Of a stretch of DNA of 61,044 nucleotides, positions 42,713 through 52,930 are shown piece by piece. The stretch is from Nitrospira sp. GTDB taxonomy: Bacteria > Nitrospirota > Nitrospiria > Nitrospirales > Nitrospiraceae. The position numbers were made by a program, and so were the translations under genes. Location: contig VGXG01000010.1 in NCBI GenBank assembly GCA_016873395.1, forward strand, positions 1 through 61,044, written 5' to 3'. Position 1 is the first letter of the stretch, and every line of letters starts with the position of its first letter. A model generated the notes under the pieces. The model was not told the origin of the DNA. It ran no database searches and saw only the letters and a list, made by a program, of their open reading frames with translations.

Positions 42713-43459
42713 TCACGGTGCCAGGGTGATCCGGTCTTTGATCACGTCATACGTCGCCTGGGGCAGAACGTTCTTGGCCACTAACTCGCCCCGGACTTTG
42801 TAGGGCCGGTTCGCCACCACCCGCTCCGCCACCTCTTTGGTGAGACCCAGGAACAGCACCATGTCATTGGCCGAGGCCTTATTGACGTTGACGGGGGCCA
42901 AGCCGCCCTGCTGGCCGGGCGGCACGGGAGCCACGCTCGGTTGCGGGGGCGATCCCTTGGGCCCGGGAGTCGTCTGCACCGGCGACGGAGGCACAGGGGG
43001 ACTGGGTGGAACTGGCTGAGCGGGCGGCGCGCTGACAGGCTGTCGTTCCTTCAGTTCTTTCTGGTAGCGGGCCACAGACGCCTTCAGGGTTTCGTTGCGC
43101 TGCTTGGCACCCTCAATTTCCTGCCGCAGATTCCTCTGCTGAGCGGTCAGGTCCTTGATTTTTAGTTCCTGTTCCTTGATACGCCCTTCGATGCTGGCTC
43201 GTTCCCGGTCCCGACTGTCTTTCAGCCGTTGCAGCTCGGCTTGTGCCAGCTCTGCATCGGCCGTCAGCCTTCCGCTGGACTCCTTGAGGCTTTTCACCTG
43301 CTGTTCCAGGGCACTCTTCTGCGCCTGCGTCCGTTCCAGCTCGGCCTGGGCGTTCTGCGTCTCCTGCACCGCCATGTTGTACTTACTCTGCGACACCATG
43401 CATCCGCCGGTCGCCGTTGCCACCGCAAGAACCAAGCCAAGCATTGCCGACCTGCTCAT
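42713..43459 (-). CDS. Lipoprotein with coiled coil and C-terminal helix-hairpin-helix (ComEA-like) domain
   Basis: 248 residues from ATG 43459; GGAGGG lies five bases upstream. Signal peptide with lipobox ATGGC (Cys20), a coiled coil at about 25-140 (AQAELERTQAQKSALEQQVKSLKES), a Pro-rich linker (about 145-185), then a ComEA-type HhH: APVNVNKASANDMVLFLGLTKEVAERVVANRPYKVRGELV. ComEA is the periplasmic DNA receptor of competence. Here the HhH is tethered to a lipid by a coiled coil; DNA binding is possible but unproven. The gene is preceded by the tandem hairpin leader. Confidence 0.8.
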   Translation of the reverse strand: MSRSAMLGLVLAVATATGGCMVSQSKYNMAVQETQNAQAELERTQAQKSALEQQVKSLKESSGRLTADAELAQAELQRLKDSRDRERASIEGRIKEQELKIKDLTAQQRNLRQEIEGAKQRNETLKASVARYQKELKERQPVSAPPAQPVPPSPPVPPSPVQTTPGPKGSPPQPSVAPVPPGQQGGLAPVNVNKASANDMVLFLGLTKEVAERVVANRPYKVRGELVAKNVLPQATYDVIKDRITLAP

Positions 43460-43465
43460 TCCACC

Positions 43466-43569
43466 CTCCATACCAACCTTCGGTTGAGCCGCCCGCTTCG
43501 ATCACATGCGGGCGGAGAGGTCTTTTGCCGCCAGTGTTCTTGCCCCATCACATGCAAGCGGAGAGTTAG
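43466..43569 (-). promoter_or_regulatory. Tandem hairpin leader module upstream of the HhH lipoprotein
   Basis: Read on the minus strand. Unit 1 has AACTCTCCGC and a degenerate hairpin CTTGC / GCAAG (43554-43558 / 43539-43543). Unit 2 has CACTGGCGGCAAAAGACCTCT, hairpin CCGCCCGC (43508-43515), loop ATGTGATCGAA (43497-43507), GCGGGCGG (43489-43496), then GAAGGTTGGTATGGAG (43466-43481). It has the same layout as the mraZ leader. The remaining sequence up to uppP (43570-43864) holds no gene that I can support, apart from a short GGCCAT/ATGGCC palindrome near 43760. Confidence 0.8.
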
Positions 43570-43864
43570 CCTGCCCCTCGCGAGCGTTGTTTCGTGCTTC
43601 TCTCCAGCCTCCTGACATGCCGCACAAATTCATCGTTATCACCTATTCTCTAGCTTGGGAGCTTGTGATGATGTGTAGTCGATCAGGCCGGTTTTGTCAA
43701 TAGCGCTCCATGATAGTTCTCGATGTGTCGCCTGCTTGAAAACCCGCGTATTGCGTCTGGCCATAAGGTCATGGCCGGTCTTGACTCTGCCTCCCGACTA
43801 ATGTGATGATGCCGCCTGCTCTTTGCCTTGGGCTTGTTCCCCTGTACAACTGGGATGGCGTTGG

Positions 43865-44758
43865 ATGGAGTTTGGACCTGGACTTGCGGCACTGCTGGGA
43901 GCCGTGGAGGGGCTCACCGAATTCCTGCCTGTGTCCTCCACCGGGCACTTGATCCTAGTCGGCCATTGGCTCGGGTTCACCGGCGGCGTCGCCGTGAGCG
44001 TGGAAATCTCCATCCAGCTCGGATCGATCCTGGCGATCATTGCCTATGAACGGAAGCGGATCGCCTCGATCCTCAGCCAAGCTAAGGTCGAACGAGCCTC
44101 CTTCCTGCGGTTGATCCGGGGCTCCAGTAAAGCCAGCGACCTGTCCATGAAGCAAGATTGGTCCTATATCCTCTACCGTTCATCAGGCGACCAGCCCCAC
44201 CTGTGGTTTCTGCTGGGGCTCAGCCTCGCTTTCATACCGGCAGCCGTCATCGGATTGCTGGCCCGGCCCTGGATCGAGGCGTACCTCTTTAATCCGGTCT
44301 CCGTCGCCATCATGCTGATCACGGGCGGGTTGGTTATTCTGGTGGTCGAAGCCAGGCCCCGCAAACCCACCATCACGGAGTTAGACCACGTGAATTTCAT
44401 GACGGCGATCTTAGTCGGGCTCGCGCAATGCTTCTCGTTGATCCCCGGCGTCTCCCGGTCCGGCGCAACGATCGTGGGCGGGCTGCTGGTCGGCATGGAA
44501 CGTCGGGTGGCAACCGAATACTCGTTCTTCCTGGCCCTCCCCACCATGATCGCCGCCACGACCTACAAGATGTATAAATCACAAGACTTGCTGACAAGCG
44601 CGGATGTCTTCGCGCTGGCGATCGGCCTGGTCGTCGCGTTCTTTGTTGCCTGGGCCGTCATCGCTGCCTTCCTGGCCTTCCTCAAGCAGCATACCCTTCG
44701 CACCTTTGCCTACTATCGAGTGGTCCTGGGAGCCGTGATCCTGATGGTCTTTGGATAA
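43865..44758 (+). CDS. uppP: Undecaprenyl-diphosphatase
   Basis: 297 residues from ATG 43865. Integral membrane BacA/UppP: GAVEGLTEFLPVSSTGHLIL with catalytic Glu and Ser/His motifs, and the second motif IPGVSRSGATIVGGLLVGM. About eight membrane helices. Recycles undecaprenyl pyrophosphate for peptidoglycan and O-antigen synthesis and gives bacitracin resistance. An insertion of about 30 residues (FLRLIRGSSKASDLSMKQDWS) after the second helix is longer than in E. coli. Confidence 0.95.
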   Translation: MEFGPGLAALLGAVEGLTEFLPVSSTGHLILVGHWLGFTGGVAVSVEISIQLGSILAIIAYERKRIASILSQAKVERASFLRLIRGSSKASDLSMKQDWSYILYRSSGDQPHLWFLLGLSLAFIPAAVIGLLARPWIEAYLFNPVSVAIMLITGGLVILVVEARPRKPTITELDHVNFMTAILVGLAQCFSLIPGVSRSGATIVGGLLVGMERRVATEYSFFLALPTMIAATTYKMYKSQDLLTSADVFALAIGLVVAFFVAWAVIAAFLAFLKQHTLRTFAYYRVVLGAVILMVFG

Positions 44759-44792
44759 CCGCAGCCGGCGTCACAACCGACCAAAGAGGATC

Positions 44793-45062
44793 ATGGCCGA
44801 GCAGCAGTCCGACACCGTGAAAATCTTCGACACCTGGGTCAAGGGAAAAGGGAGCACGCTGCACTTTGACGTGATGACGACGGATGAAACCACAGCGCTC
44901 AAGCTTGCCAAGGCCTACCTGACTACTATCGGCGAAGCGGACGCCACGATCACGAGCCGCGAGTGCCGGTTCTGCCACAACGAACCGCTGGTCTTCTTTT
45001 CGGCCGAACAGCAGAAGCAGTTCAAGGAGCAGGGCGGGTTCATCCTGCCGTTGCCGGCCTGA
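44793..45062 (+). CDS. DUF2024 family protein
   Basis: 89 residues from ATG 44793. The pattern VKIFDTWVKGKGSTLHFDVMTTDETTALKLAKAYL and ECRFCHNE is characteristic of DUF2024, a small alpha/beta protein of unknown function. The single CxxC-H cluster (CRFCH) could bind a metal. It follows uppP by 34 bp. Confidence 0.85.
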   Translation: MAEQQSDTVKIFDTWVKGKGSTLHFDVMTTDETTALKLAKAYLTTIGEADATITSRECRFCHNEPLVFFSAEQQKQFKEQGGFILPLPA

Positions 45063-45080
45063 ACGAATCCGCAAAGAGCG

Positions 45081-45596
45081 TTATTCATGAAGCGAAGGAA
45101 CCGGACCGGCTTCCTTTTTCTCGAATGCGAAGTGGACGATGAGGAAGCAGACGCCGACGCTGATGGCCGCGTCCGCCACGTTGAAGGCGGGCCAGTGGTA
45201 GATGTCGACGTAAAAATCCAGGAAGTCGATGACCTCTCCATACCGCAATCGATCCAGCAGGTTGCCGACGGCCCCCCCTAGAATGGCTGCGATGCTGAGC
45301 TGCCCCACCAAATCATCCTGACGTAGACGAGAAAAAATCGTCCCCAAGAGCACGAGGGCGAAGAGCGAGGTGAAGCCGAAGAACAGCAGGCGGAACCCGT
45401 TGCTGCTTGACGCGAGGATGCCGAAGGCCGCGCCGGGATTCCGGATATAGGTGAGGCTGAAGAAGCTCGGGATTACCGGAATCGATTCATGCAGGCGCAT
45501 CGTCTGCATGATGTGGGCCTTGCTGACCTGGTCCAGGATAATCGTCCCCAGGCTGACCAGCGCCAGAATGACATGCCGCGTCGCCCCGTTCTTCAC
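45081..45596 (-). CDS. lspA: Lipoprotein signal peptidase (signal peptidase II)
   Basis: 171 residues from GTG 45596, which overlaps the ileS stop as GTGA. Four membrane helices and the aspartyl-protease motifs: DQVSKAHI, YIRNPGAAFG, GNLLDRLRYGEVIDFLDF, FNVADAAISVG (catalytic Asp in the last two). Cleaves prolipoproteins, of which this window encodes at least five. The ileS-lspA pair is a conserved arrangement. Confidence 0.96.
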   Translation of the reverse strand: MKNGATRHVILALVSLGTIILDQVSKAHIMQTMRLHESIPVIPSFFSLTYIRNPGAAFGILASSSNGFRLLFFGFTSLFALVLLGTIFSRLRQDDLVGQLSIAAILGGAVGNLLDRLRYGEVIDFLDFYVDIYHWPAFNVADAAISVGVCFLIVHFAFEKKEAGPVPSLHE

Positions 45597-48412
45597 CGGA
45601 CGGCCTCGACGCATCGATCGCACAGGGTCGGATGCTCGGGGAATGTGCCGACCGCAGATCGATAGTTCCAGCAGCGTTCGCACTTCTTCCCGTCGGCCTT
45701 GCGCACGTCTACCTGCAAACCCTTTCCGTCCGATGACGTCAGTGAAGCCTGCGACACGATAAACAAGCTCGGCAACTCCCCCTGATAGGGCTTCAGAAAC
45801 TCCAGCAGGCCTGCCTCCGTTTGGAGCACAACCTGAGCCTCCAGCGAAGAGCCGATCACCTTATCGCGCCGTTGTGCCTCCAGCGCCGCCTGCACGGTGG
45901 CCCGGACTTCCAGCAGCCGCCCCCACCGCTTCGCTAACTCCGCGTCGGTCCATCGAGGGTCCGGCTCGGGGAATGAAGCCAGGTGCACGCTCGACATCAT
46001 CCCTTGTCCCCGTACACTTTCGGGGAGAAGGCGCCAGATTTCCTCGGCCGTGAAGCTCAGGACCGGCGCCATCAACTTCGTGAGCGCCACCAGCACATCG
46101 GACAAGACGGTCTGCGAGCTTCGACGCAAAGGAGAGTCCTTGCGAAAGGTGTAGAGCCGATCCTTCAGGATATCCAGGTAGACCGCACTCAGGTCCACCG
46201 AGCAGAAATTGTTCAGCGCGTGGAAGATCGCATGAAACTCAAATTCCTCATAGGCCTTCTTGACCCGGGGGATTAACTCGCCCAATCGCATGAGCGCCCA
46301 GCGGTCCAATTCGGGCAACTGCTCGAACGGCACGCGATGTAAGACCGGATCGAAGTCATACAGGTTGCTCAGCAGGAAGCGGCAGGTATTGCGGATTTTT
46401 CGGTAGGCCTCAACGAGCTGGGCCAGGATTTCCGGCGAGATACGGAGGTCTTCCCGGTAGTCCTGCGCGGCGACCCACAGGCGGAGGATCTCGGCGCCGG
46501 ATTGCTTGATCACGTCCTGCGGCGCGACGACGTTGCCGGCAGATTTGGACATCTTCTTGCCGGCCCCGTCCACGACGAAACCATGTGTGAGCACAGCCTT
46601 GTAGGGGGCCTTTCCATCGGTCGTGACCCCGGCCAACAGCGCACTGTGGAACCACCCCCGGTGCTGGTCTGAGCCTTCCAAGTACAGATCAGCCTCCCAT
46701 TGACGAGGCTTCAGAACCGCTGCATAACTCACTCCGGACTCGAACCAGACATCTAGAATATCCCGTTCTTTCTCAAAGGTCTTACTGCCGCACTTACAGA
46801 CCGTGCCTGACGGCAACAGTTCTGCTGCAGTTTTTTGAAACCACACGTCCGTCCCCTTCTTTGCTACCACCCCTGCAACGTGCTCGACGACCTTGGGATC
46901 GGCCAGGACCGTCTTGCAGCCCGTGCAGGTGAATCCTGGGATCGGCACGCCCCAGACTCGCTGGCGAGAGAGACACCAGTCCGGACGGTTTGCAATCATC
47001 CCGTTGATGCGATCCCGCCCCCAGGAGGGAATCCACTTCACCCGCTCAATTTCGCTGAGTGCCTGAAGGCGCAGCTCGTTCTTCTCCATCGAGACGAACC
47101 ACTGCTCGGTCGCCCGAAAAATGACCGGCTGCTTGCACCGCCAGCAGTGGGGATAGGAGTGTGGGATGCTTAAATCATTCCGATTGAGGAGCAGGCCCTT
47201 CTCTCTTAGCCGCTGAATGATCTTCGGGTTGGCTTTGAAAACCTGTTCGCCGGCGAATTCTTTCACAGCCTCGGTGAACCGACCCACATCGTCAACCGGC
47301 GCAAAAACCTCGAGAGGCCGAGCAAGAACCTGCGAATGGGACGGCGAGTTGTATTGGATGGCTAATTGATAGTCTTCCTGTCCATGTCCAGGGGCGATGT
47401 GAACGCAGCCTGTGCCCTGATCCAGCGTTACAAAGTCTCCATTAACAATAGACGACAGGCCTTCTGAGAGCGGGCGCTGGCAATCGAGCCCTTCAAAACC
47501 TTCCCCTCCCTTCTTGCTGCCAAGCACCTGGTAGTCGCCTAGCCCGCAGGTCTTGGTAACAGCGTCCACGAGCTTTTGGGCGATCACAAGGACTTCGTCG
47601 CCGACCTGTACAAACGCATAATCGAAGTCTGGATGGAGGCAGACAGCCTGATTCGCGGGAAGCGTCCATGGCGTTGTGGTCCAAATCACAATAGACACCT
47701 GCCTGATATCCGCCGGAAACTTGAAGCCAAACCAGCCTGCAGCTTTCGGCGGCGGAGGCAAGTTTTTGACAGGAAACTTCACATAGATCGAGGGCGAGGT
47801 ATGGTCTTCATACTCCACTTCCGCTTCGGCCAGTGCGGTCTGGTCCACGGTACACCAGAGGACCGGCTTCAGCCCCTTGTAGACCCCGCCCTTCGCAACG
47901 AATTTACCGAACTCGCGCAGGATCGTGGCTTCATAGGCCGGGTCCATCGTGAGGTACGGATGGTCCCAGTCCCCCAGCACGCCCAGGCGCTTGAATTCGT
48001 CGCGCTGGATCTTGAAATACTTCTCCGCATAGTCTCGGCAGAGCTTGCGGATCGCAAGGGCATCTAAGCCCTTCTTTTTGTCGCCCAATTCCTTCAGGAC
48101 CTGATGCTCGATCGGAAGCCCGTGACAGTCCCAGCCCGGCACGTAGGGCACCCGATAGCCGGCCATCGTCTTGGATTTGATGATGATGTCCTTGAGGATC
48201 TTATTCAGCGCGTGGCCGATGTGGATGCGGCCGTTGGCGTAGGGTGGGCCGTCGTGCAGAACATACAGGGGACGGTCTTTCCCTGCTTCCTGGATGCGCT
48301 CATAGAGGCGCTCCTGCTCCCACCAGGCAAGCAGCTCCGGCTCCCGCTGCGGCAGGTTCGCCTTCATCGGGAAATCGGTGCGGGGGAGGTTCAGCGTCGC
48401 CTTATAATCCAT
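45593..48412 (-). CDS. ileS: Isoleucine-tRNA ligase
   Basis: 939 residues from ATG 48412 (MDYKATLNLPRTDFPMKANL). Class I synthetase: HIGH at 64-67 in PYANGRIHIGHALNKILKD, KMSKSAGN, an editing CP1 domain (WTTTPWTLPANQA), and a C-terminal zinc finger CERCWNYRSAV ... LCDRC. The zinc-finger type is the bacterial, mupirocin-sensitive class by family knowledge. Upstream in-frame codons lie in a heptad repeat and are not counted. Confidence 0.97.
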   Translation of the reverse strand: MDYKATLNLPRTDFPMKANLPQREPELLAWWEQERLYERIQEAGKDRPLYVLHDGPPYANGRIHIGHALNKILKDIIIKSKTMAGYRVPYVPGWDCHGLPIEHQVLKELGDKKKGLDALAIRKLCRDYAEKYFKIQRDEFKRLGVLGDWDHPYLTMDPAYEATILREFGKFVAKGGVYKGLKPVLWCTVDQTALAEAEVEYEDHTSPSIYVKFPVKNLPPPPKAAGWFGFKFPADIRQVSIVIWTTTPWTLPANQAVCLHPDFDYAFVQVGDEVLVIAQKLVDAVTKTCGLGDYQVLGSKKGGEGFEGLDCQRPLSEGLSSIVNGDFVTLDQGTGCVHIAPGHGQEDYQLAIQYNSPSHSQVLARPLEVFAPVDDVGRFTEAVKEFAGEQVFKANPKIIQRLREKGLLLNRNDLSIPHSYPHCWRCKQPVIFRATEQWFVSMEKNELRLQALSEIERVKWIPSWGRDRINGMIANRPDWCLSRQRVWGVPIPGFTCTGCKTVLADPKVVEHVAGVVAKKGTDVWFQKTAAELLPSGTVCKCGSKTFEKERDILDVWFESGVSYAAVLKPRQWEADLYLEGSDQHRGWFHSALLAGVTTDGKAPYKAVLTHGFVVDGAGKKMSKSAGNVVAPQDVIKQSGAEILRLWVAAQDYREDLRISPEILAQLVEAYRKIRNTCRFLLSNLYDFDPVLHRVPFEQLPELDRWALMRLGELIPRVKKAYEEFEFHAIFHALNNFCSVDLSAVYLDILKDRLYTFRKDSPLRRSSQTVLSDVLVALTKLMAPVLSFTAEEIWRLLPESVRGQGMMSSVHLASFPEPDPRWTDAELAKRWGRLLEVRATVQAALEAQRRDKVIGSSLEAQVVLQTEAGLLEFLKPYQGELPSLFIVSQASLTSSDGKGLQVDVRKADGKKCERCWNYRSAVGTFPEHPTLCDRCVEAVR

Positions 48413-48417
48413 CGCGC

Positions 48418-48493
48418 CTCGTAAGGCGTAAGGGGTTAGGCGTGAGGGGACACACATCACTCCCCTTACGTTTCACGCCTCACGTTTCACGTC
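48418..48493. repeat. Heptad-type inverted repeat between nadA and ileS (words AAGGCGT / TCACGCC)
   Basis: GTAAGGC, GTAAGGG, GTTAGGC, GTGAGGG and on the right CCTTACG, TTTCACG, CCTCACG, TTTCACG. Same word family as at 4036 and 53548. Confidence 0.85.
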
Positions 48494-48497
48494 TGGG

Positions 48498-49601
48498 TTA
48501 ACTTACCGCCATCATGCGGTCCAGTGCGATTTTGGCCCAGGCCTTTTCATCGTCCGGCACGACGATGTGGTTGACGACGTGTCCGTCGGCCAGGTTTTCC
48601 ATCGCCCAGCAAAGGTGGGGGGCATCAATCCGGAACATGGTCGCACATTGGCAGACCGTGGAAGAAAGGAAGAAGACCCGCTTGTCAGCCTGCTCACGCT
48701 TGAGCCGGTTGACCAGGTTCAGCTCCGTGCCGACCGCCCAAGCCGTACCGGCTGAAGCCGAACTTACCGTCCTGATGATGAATTCCGTGGAGCCGACGAG
48801 GTCCGCCCGATTCACCACCTCCTCGTGACATTCCGGATGGACAATGACCTTAACGCCGGGATACTTTTTCCGGAAGTAGTCCACGTGCGCCGGCTGGAAC
48901 ATCTGGTGCACGCTGCAGTGGCCTTTCCAGAGGATCAGCCTCGCCTTCCGGACCGCTTCAGTGCTGTTGCCGCCGTTGGGCAGGAAGGGGTCCCAGACGA
49001 TCATCGCGTCGCGCGGCAATCCCATCTTGTTCGCCGTATTGCGCCCCAGGTGCTCATCGGGGAAAAACAGGATTTTCTCGCGCCGCGCCCAGGCCCAGTC
49101 CATCACCGCCCTGGCGTTGGAGGAGGTGCAGGTGATACCGCCGTGCTCCCCGCAAAACGCCTTGAGCACCGCCGCCGAGTTCACATAGACCACCGGCGTG
49201 ACCGTCTCCTCCACGGGAATGATTCGCGCCAAGGCGTCCCAGCATTCATCCACTTGCTCGATCGCCGCCATGTCGGCCATGGAGCAGCCGGCTGCCAGGT
49301 CCGGGAGGATGACGGTCTGTTTGGACCGGCTGAGGATGTCGGCCGTTTCGGCCATGAAGTGCACGCCGCAAAAGACGATGTACGGTCGCTCGGCCCGTGC
49401 CGCCGCCAGCTTGGCCAGCAGCAACGAGTCCCCGCGGAAATCGGCATGCTCGATCACTTCATCACGTTGGTAGTTGTGGCCCAAGATGAGCACCCGGTCC
49501 CCGAGCGCCTGCTTGGCCGCCGCCGTGCGGGCGAACAGCTCTTCCGGCGTGAGCGCCTGAAAGTCGGCCACCGGACGTGGGACAGTCTCAACGGATTTCA
49601 T
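48498..49601 (-). CDS. nadA: Quinolinate synthase
   Basis: 367 residues. Condenses iminoaspartate with dihydroxyacetone phosphate to quinolinate using a 4Fe-4S cluster. LILGHNYQRDEV, the first Cys in FCGVHFMAETA, VYVNSAAVLKAFCGEHGGITCTSSNA, HPECHEEV, and a distal SSTVCQCATM carry the cluster ligands. Longer than the E. coli form, close to the Gram-positive type. Together with nadD in this window it supplies de novo NAD synthesis. It has its own promoter at 49672. Confidence 0.95.
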   Translation of the reverse strand: MKSVETVPRPVADFQALTPEELFARTAAAKQALGDRVLILGHNYQRDEVIEHADFRGDSLLLAKLAAARAERPYIVFCGVHFMAETADILSRSKQTVILPDLAAGCSMADMAAIEQVDECWDALARIIPVEETVTPVVYVNSAAVLKAFCGEHGGITCTSSNARAVMDWAWARREKILFFPDEHLGRNTANKMGLPRDAMIVWDPFLPNGGNSTEAVRKARLILWKGHCSVHQMFQPAHVDYFRKKYPGVKVIVHPECHEEVVNRADLVGSTEFIIRTVSSASAGTAWAVGTELNLVNRLKREQADKRVFFLSSTVCQCATMFRIDAPHLCWAMENLADGHVVNHIVVPDDEKAWAKIALDRMMAVS

Positions 49602-49671
49602 GTTCGACCCTTCGCGGAGGAGCCTGTTTTTTTACCTGCCGAACCTCAGTCCGGCTCACCTTAAGTGGGTC

Positions 49672-49701
49672 ATTTTACGCTAGACTATAGCGGACAATCA
49701 A
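49672..49701 (-). promoter_or_regulatory. Predicted promoter of nadA
   Basis: Minus strand TTGATT, 18-nt spacer, TAAAAT, about 70 nt before the nadA ATG. Confidence 0.55.
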
Positions 49702-49767
49702 CGGCATCTCCCCCATCAAGACCGGAGACAGAGCCAGATCACCGGACCGGCTAGGTCGAATGGCCGG

Positions 49768-49797
49768 TTGACAACGAGAAAAACCGAGGTGTACGAT
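49768..49797 (+). promoter_or_regulatory. Predicted promoter of the thiC riboswitch transcript
   Basis: TTGACA (49768-49773), 18-nt spacer, TACGAT (49792-49797), ending about 14 nt before the THI box. Confidence 0.6.
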
Positions 49798-49810
49798 CTC
49801 TTTCCATAGC

Positions 49811-49935
49811 TAGGGGAGCCCAGGAGTCTGGCGGAGGATTAGGAGTGATCCTCCGTCAGACTCCCTAGGCTGAGAGTCCGACCCAGCGGACGACCCTCAG
49901 AACCTGACCTGGATAATACCAGCGTAGGGAAGCGG
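49811..49935 (+). ncRNA. TPP riboswitch (THI element) with a long P3 arm
   Basis: GGGGAGCCC at 49813, GGCTGAGAGT at about 49867, GACCCTCAGAACCTGACC and GGATAATACCAGCGTAGGGAA: the complete THI-box core that binds thiamine pyrophosphate. The P3 side arm is extended by a 17-bp stem (GGAGTCTGGCGGAGGAT / ATCCTCCGTCAGACTCC) whose sequence resembles the terminal repeat of the element at 9735-9922. Controls thiC downstream, together with the terminator at 49963. Confidence 0.95.
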
Positions 49936-49962
49936 CGCAGAAGCGACTCGGCAGCGAGGCAG

Positions 49963-49990
49963 GCCGCACCTATTCTGGTGCGGCTTTTTT
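49963..49990 (+). terminator. Intrinsic terminator of the thiC riboswitch
   Basis: GCCGCACC / GGTGCGGC, 8-bp stem, 6-nt loop TATTCT, followed by six T. Located 28 nt after the riboswitch and 129 nt before thiC, so the switch most likely acts by premature termination when TPP is bound. Confidence 0.85.
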
Positions 49991-50022
49991 GTTTGGATCA
50001 GAGTTGTCAGCCGTCAGCTTCG

Positions 50023-50072
50023 CCCCCACCCTCCCCTCCCCCTTCAAGGGGGAGGGTCTCGGGGAGGGGGTG
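50023..50072. repeat. GC-rich intergenic palindrome in the thiC leader
   Basis: CCCCCACCCTCCCCTCCCCC and the matching GGGGGAGGGTCTCGGGGAGG arm with a TTCAA loop, about 50 bp. Flanked by short heptad words GTTGTCAGCCGTCAGC / GCTGAGAGTTGAACG. The same type of palindrome occurs in frame inside ygfZ. Confidence 0.75.
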
Positions 50073-50076
50073 CTGA

Positions 50077-52038
<1,962 letters not shown>

Positions 52039-52112
52039 GTCAAGTCGTCAGTTTTCAGTTATCAGTGGTCAGTTTCAAACTGAAGGTTGACGACTGAAAA
52101 CTGAGCACTCCG
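52039..52112. repeat. Heptad-type inverted repeat between thiC and thi4
   Basis: AGTCGTC, AGTTTTC, AGTTATC, AGTGGTC, AGTTTCA on the left and ACTGAAG, GTTGACG, ACTGAAA, ACTGAGC on the right. Confidence 0.85.
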
Positions 52113-52125
52113 AGGGAGCCTACCC

Positions 52126-52926
52126 ATGAACCGGCCCAAGCCAGCGCCCTTGCGGGAACGGGACATCACCCGACAGATCGCACGGGAACACTATAAAGAG
52201 TTCGACCAACTCATCGAGAGCGACGTGATCATTGTGGGAGCCGGTCCCTCCGGCCTCGTCTGTGCGCGGGATTTGGCAGCCAGAGGCTTCCGCACGCTGA
52301 TCGTGGAGCAGGGCTTGGCGCTGGGCGGCGGGTTCTGGTCCGGCGGCTATCTGATGAACAAGGCCACGATCTGCGCGCCGGCCAACGAGATCCTCGAAGA
52401 ACTCGGCGTGCCCTGCAAGCAGGTGAAGGAATGCGAGGGCATGTACATCGTGGACCCGCCGCACGCCACCGGTGCGCTGATCGCCGGCGCTTACCAAGCC
52501 GGCGCCAAAGTCCTGAACCTGACTCGCGTCGTGGACCTGATCCTTCGCGGGGATGGCAAGCTGGAAGGCGTGGTCGTCAACAATACCACCGCCGAGATGG
52601 CGGGGCACGACGTGGTCCACGTGGACCCGATCGCGCTGGAGAGCAAGGTCGTCGTGGACGCCACGGGTCATGACGCGGTGGTGGTGAACCTGCTCCACCG
52701 CCGCAACCTGTACAAGGAGGTGCCGGGCAACGGGGCCATGTGGGTGTCCCGCTCGGAGGAAGACGTGATGGAGCGGACCGGCGAGGTCTACCCCAATTGC
52801 TTCGTGGTCGGGCTGGCCGTCGCGGCGGTTTACGGCACGCCCCGCATGGGGCCCGCCTTTGGATCCATGCTGCTGTCGGGACGGTACGGAGCGGAACTCA
52901 TTCGGAAGAAACTGAAGCAGGAGTAG
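52126..52926 (+). CDS. thi4: Archaeal-type Thi4 thiazole synthase (His at the sulfur-donor position)
   Basis: 266 residues. FAD/NAD-binding Rossmann start DVIIVGAGPSGLVCARDLAARGF, FWSGGYLMNK, and the C-terminal GTPRMGPAFGSMLLSGRYGAEL identify the Thi4/ThiI-like thiazole synthase family, which builds ADP-thiazole from NAD and glycine. At the site of the sacrificial Cys of yeast and plant Thi4 (Cys in the xxCMDP segment) there is His165 in VVHVDP, as in methanogen enzymes that use free sulfide catalytically. It replaces ThiG/ThiS in thiamine synthesis and probably belongs to the thiC transcript. Confidence 0.92.
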   Translation: MNRPKPAPLRERDITRQIAREHYKEFDQLIESDVIIVGAGPSGLVCARDLAARGFRTLIVEQGLALGGGFWSGGYLMNKATICAPANEILEELGVPCKQVKECEGMYIVDPPHATGALIAGAYQAGAKVLNLTRVVDLILRGDGKLEGVVVNNTTAEMAGHDVVHVDPIALESKVVVDATGHDAVVVNLLHRRNLYKEVPGNGAMWVSRSEEDVMERTGEVYPNCFVVGLAVAAVYGTPRMGPAFGSMLLSGRYGAELIRKKLKQE

Positions 52927-52930
52927 GAGA

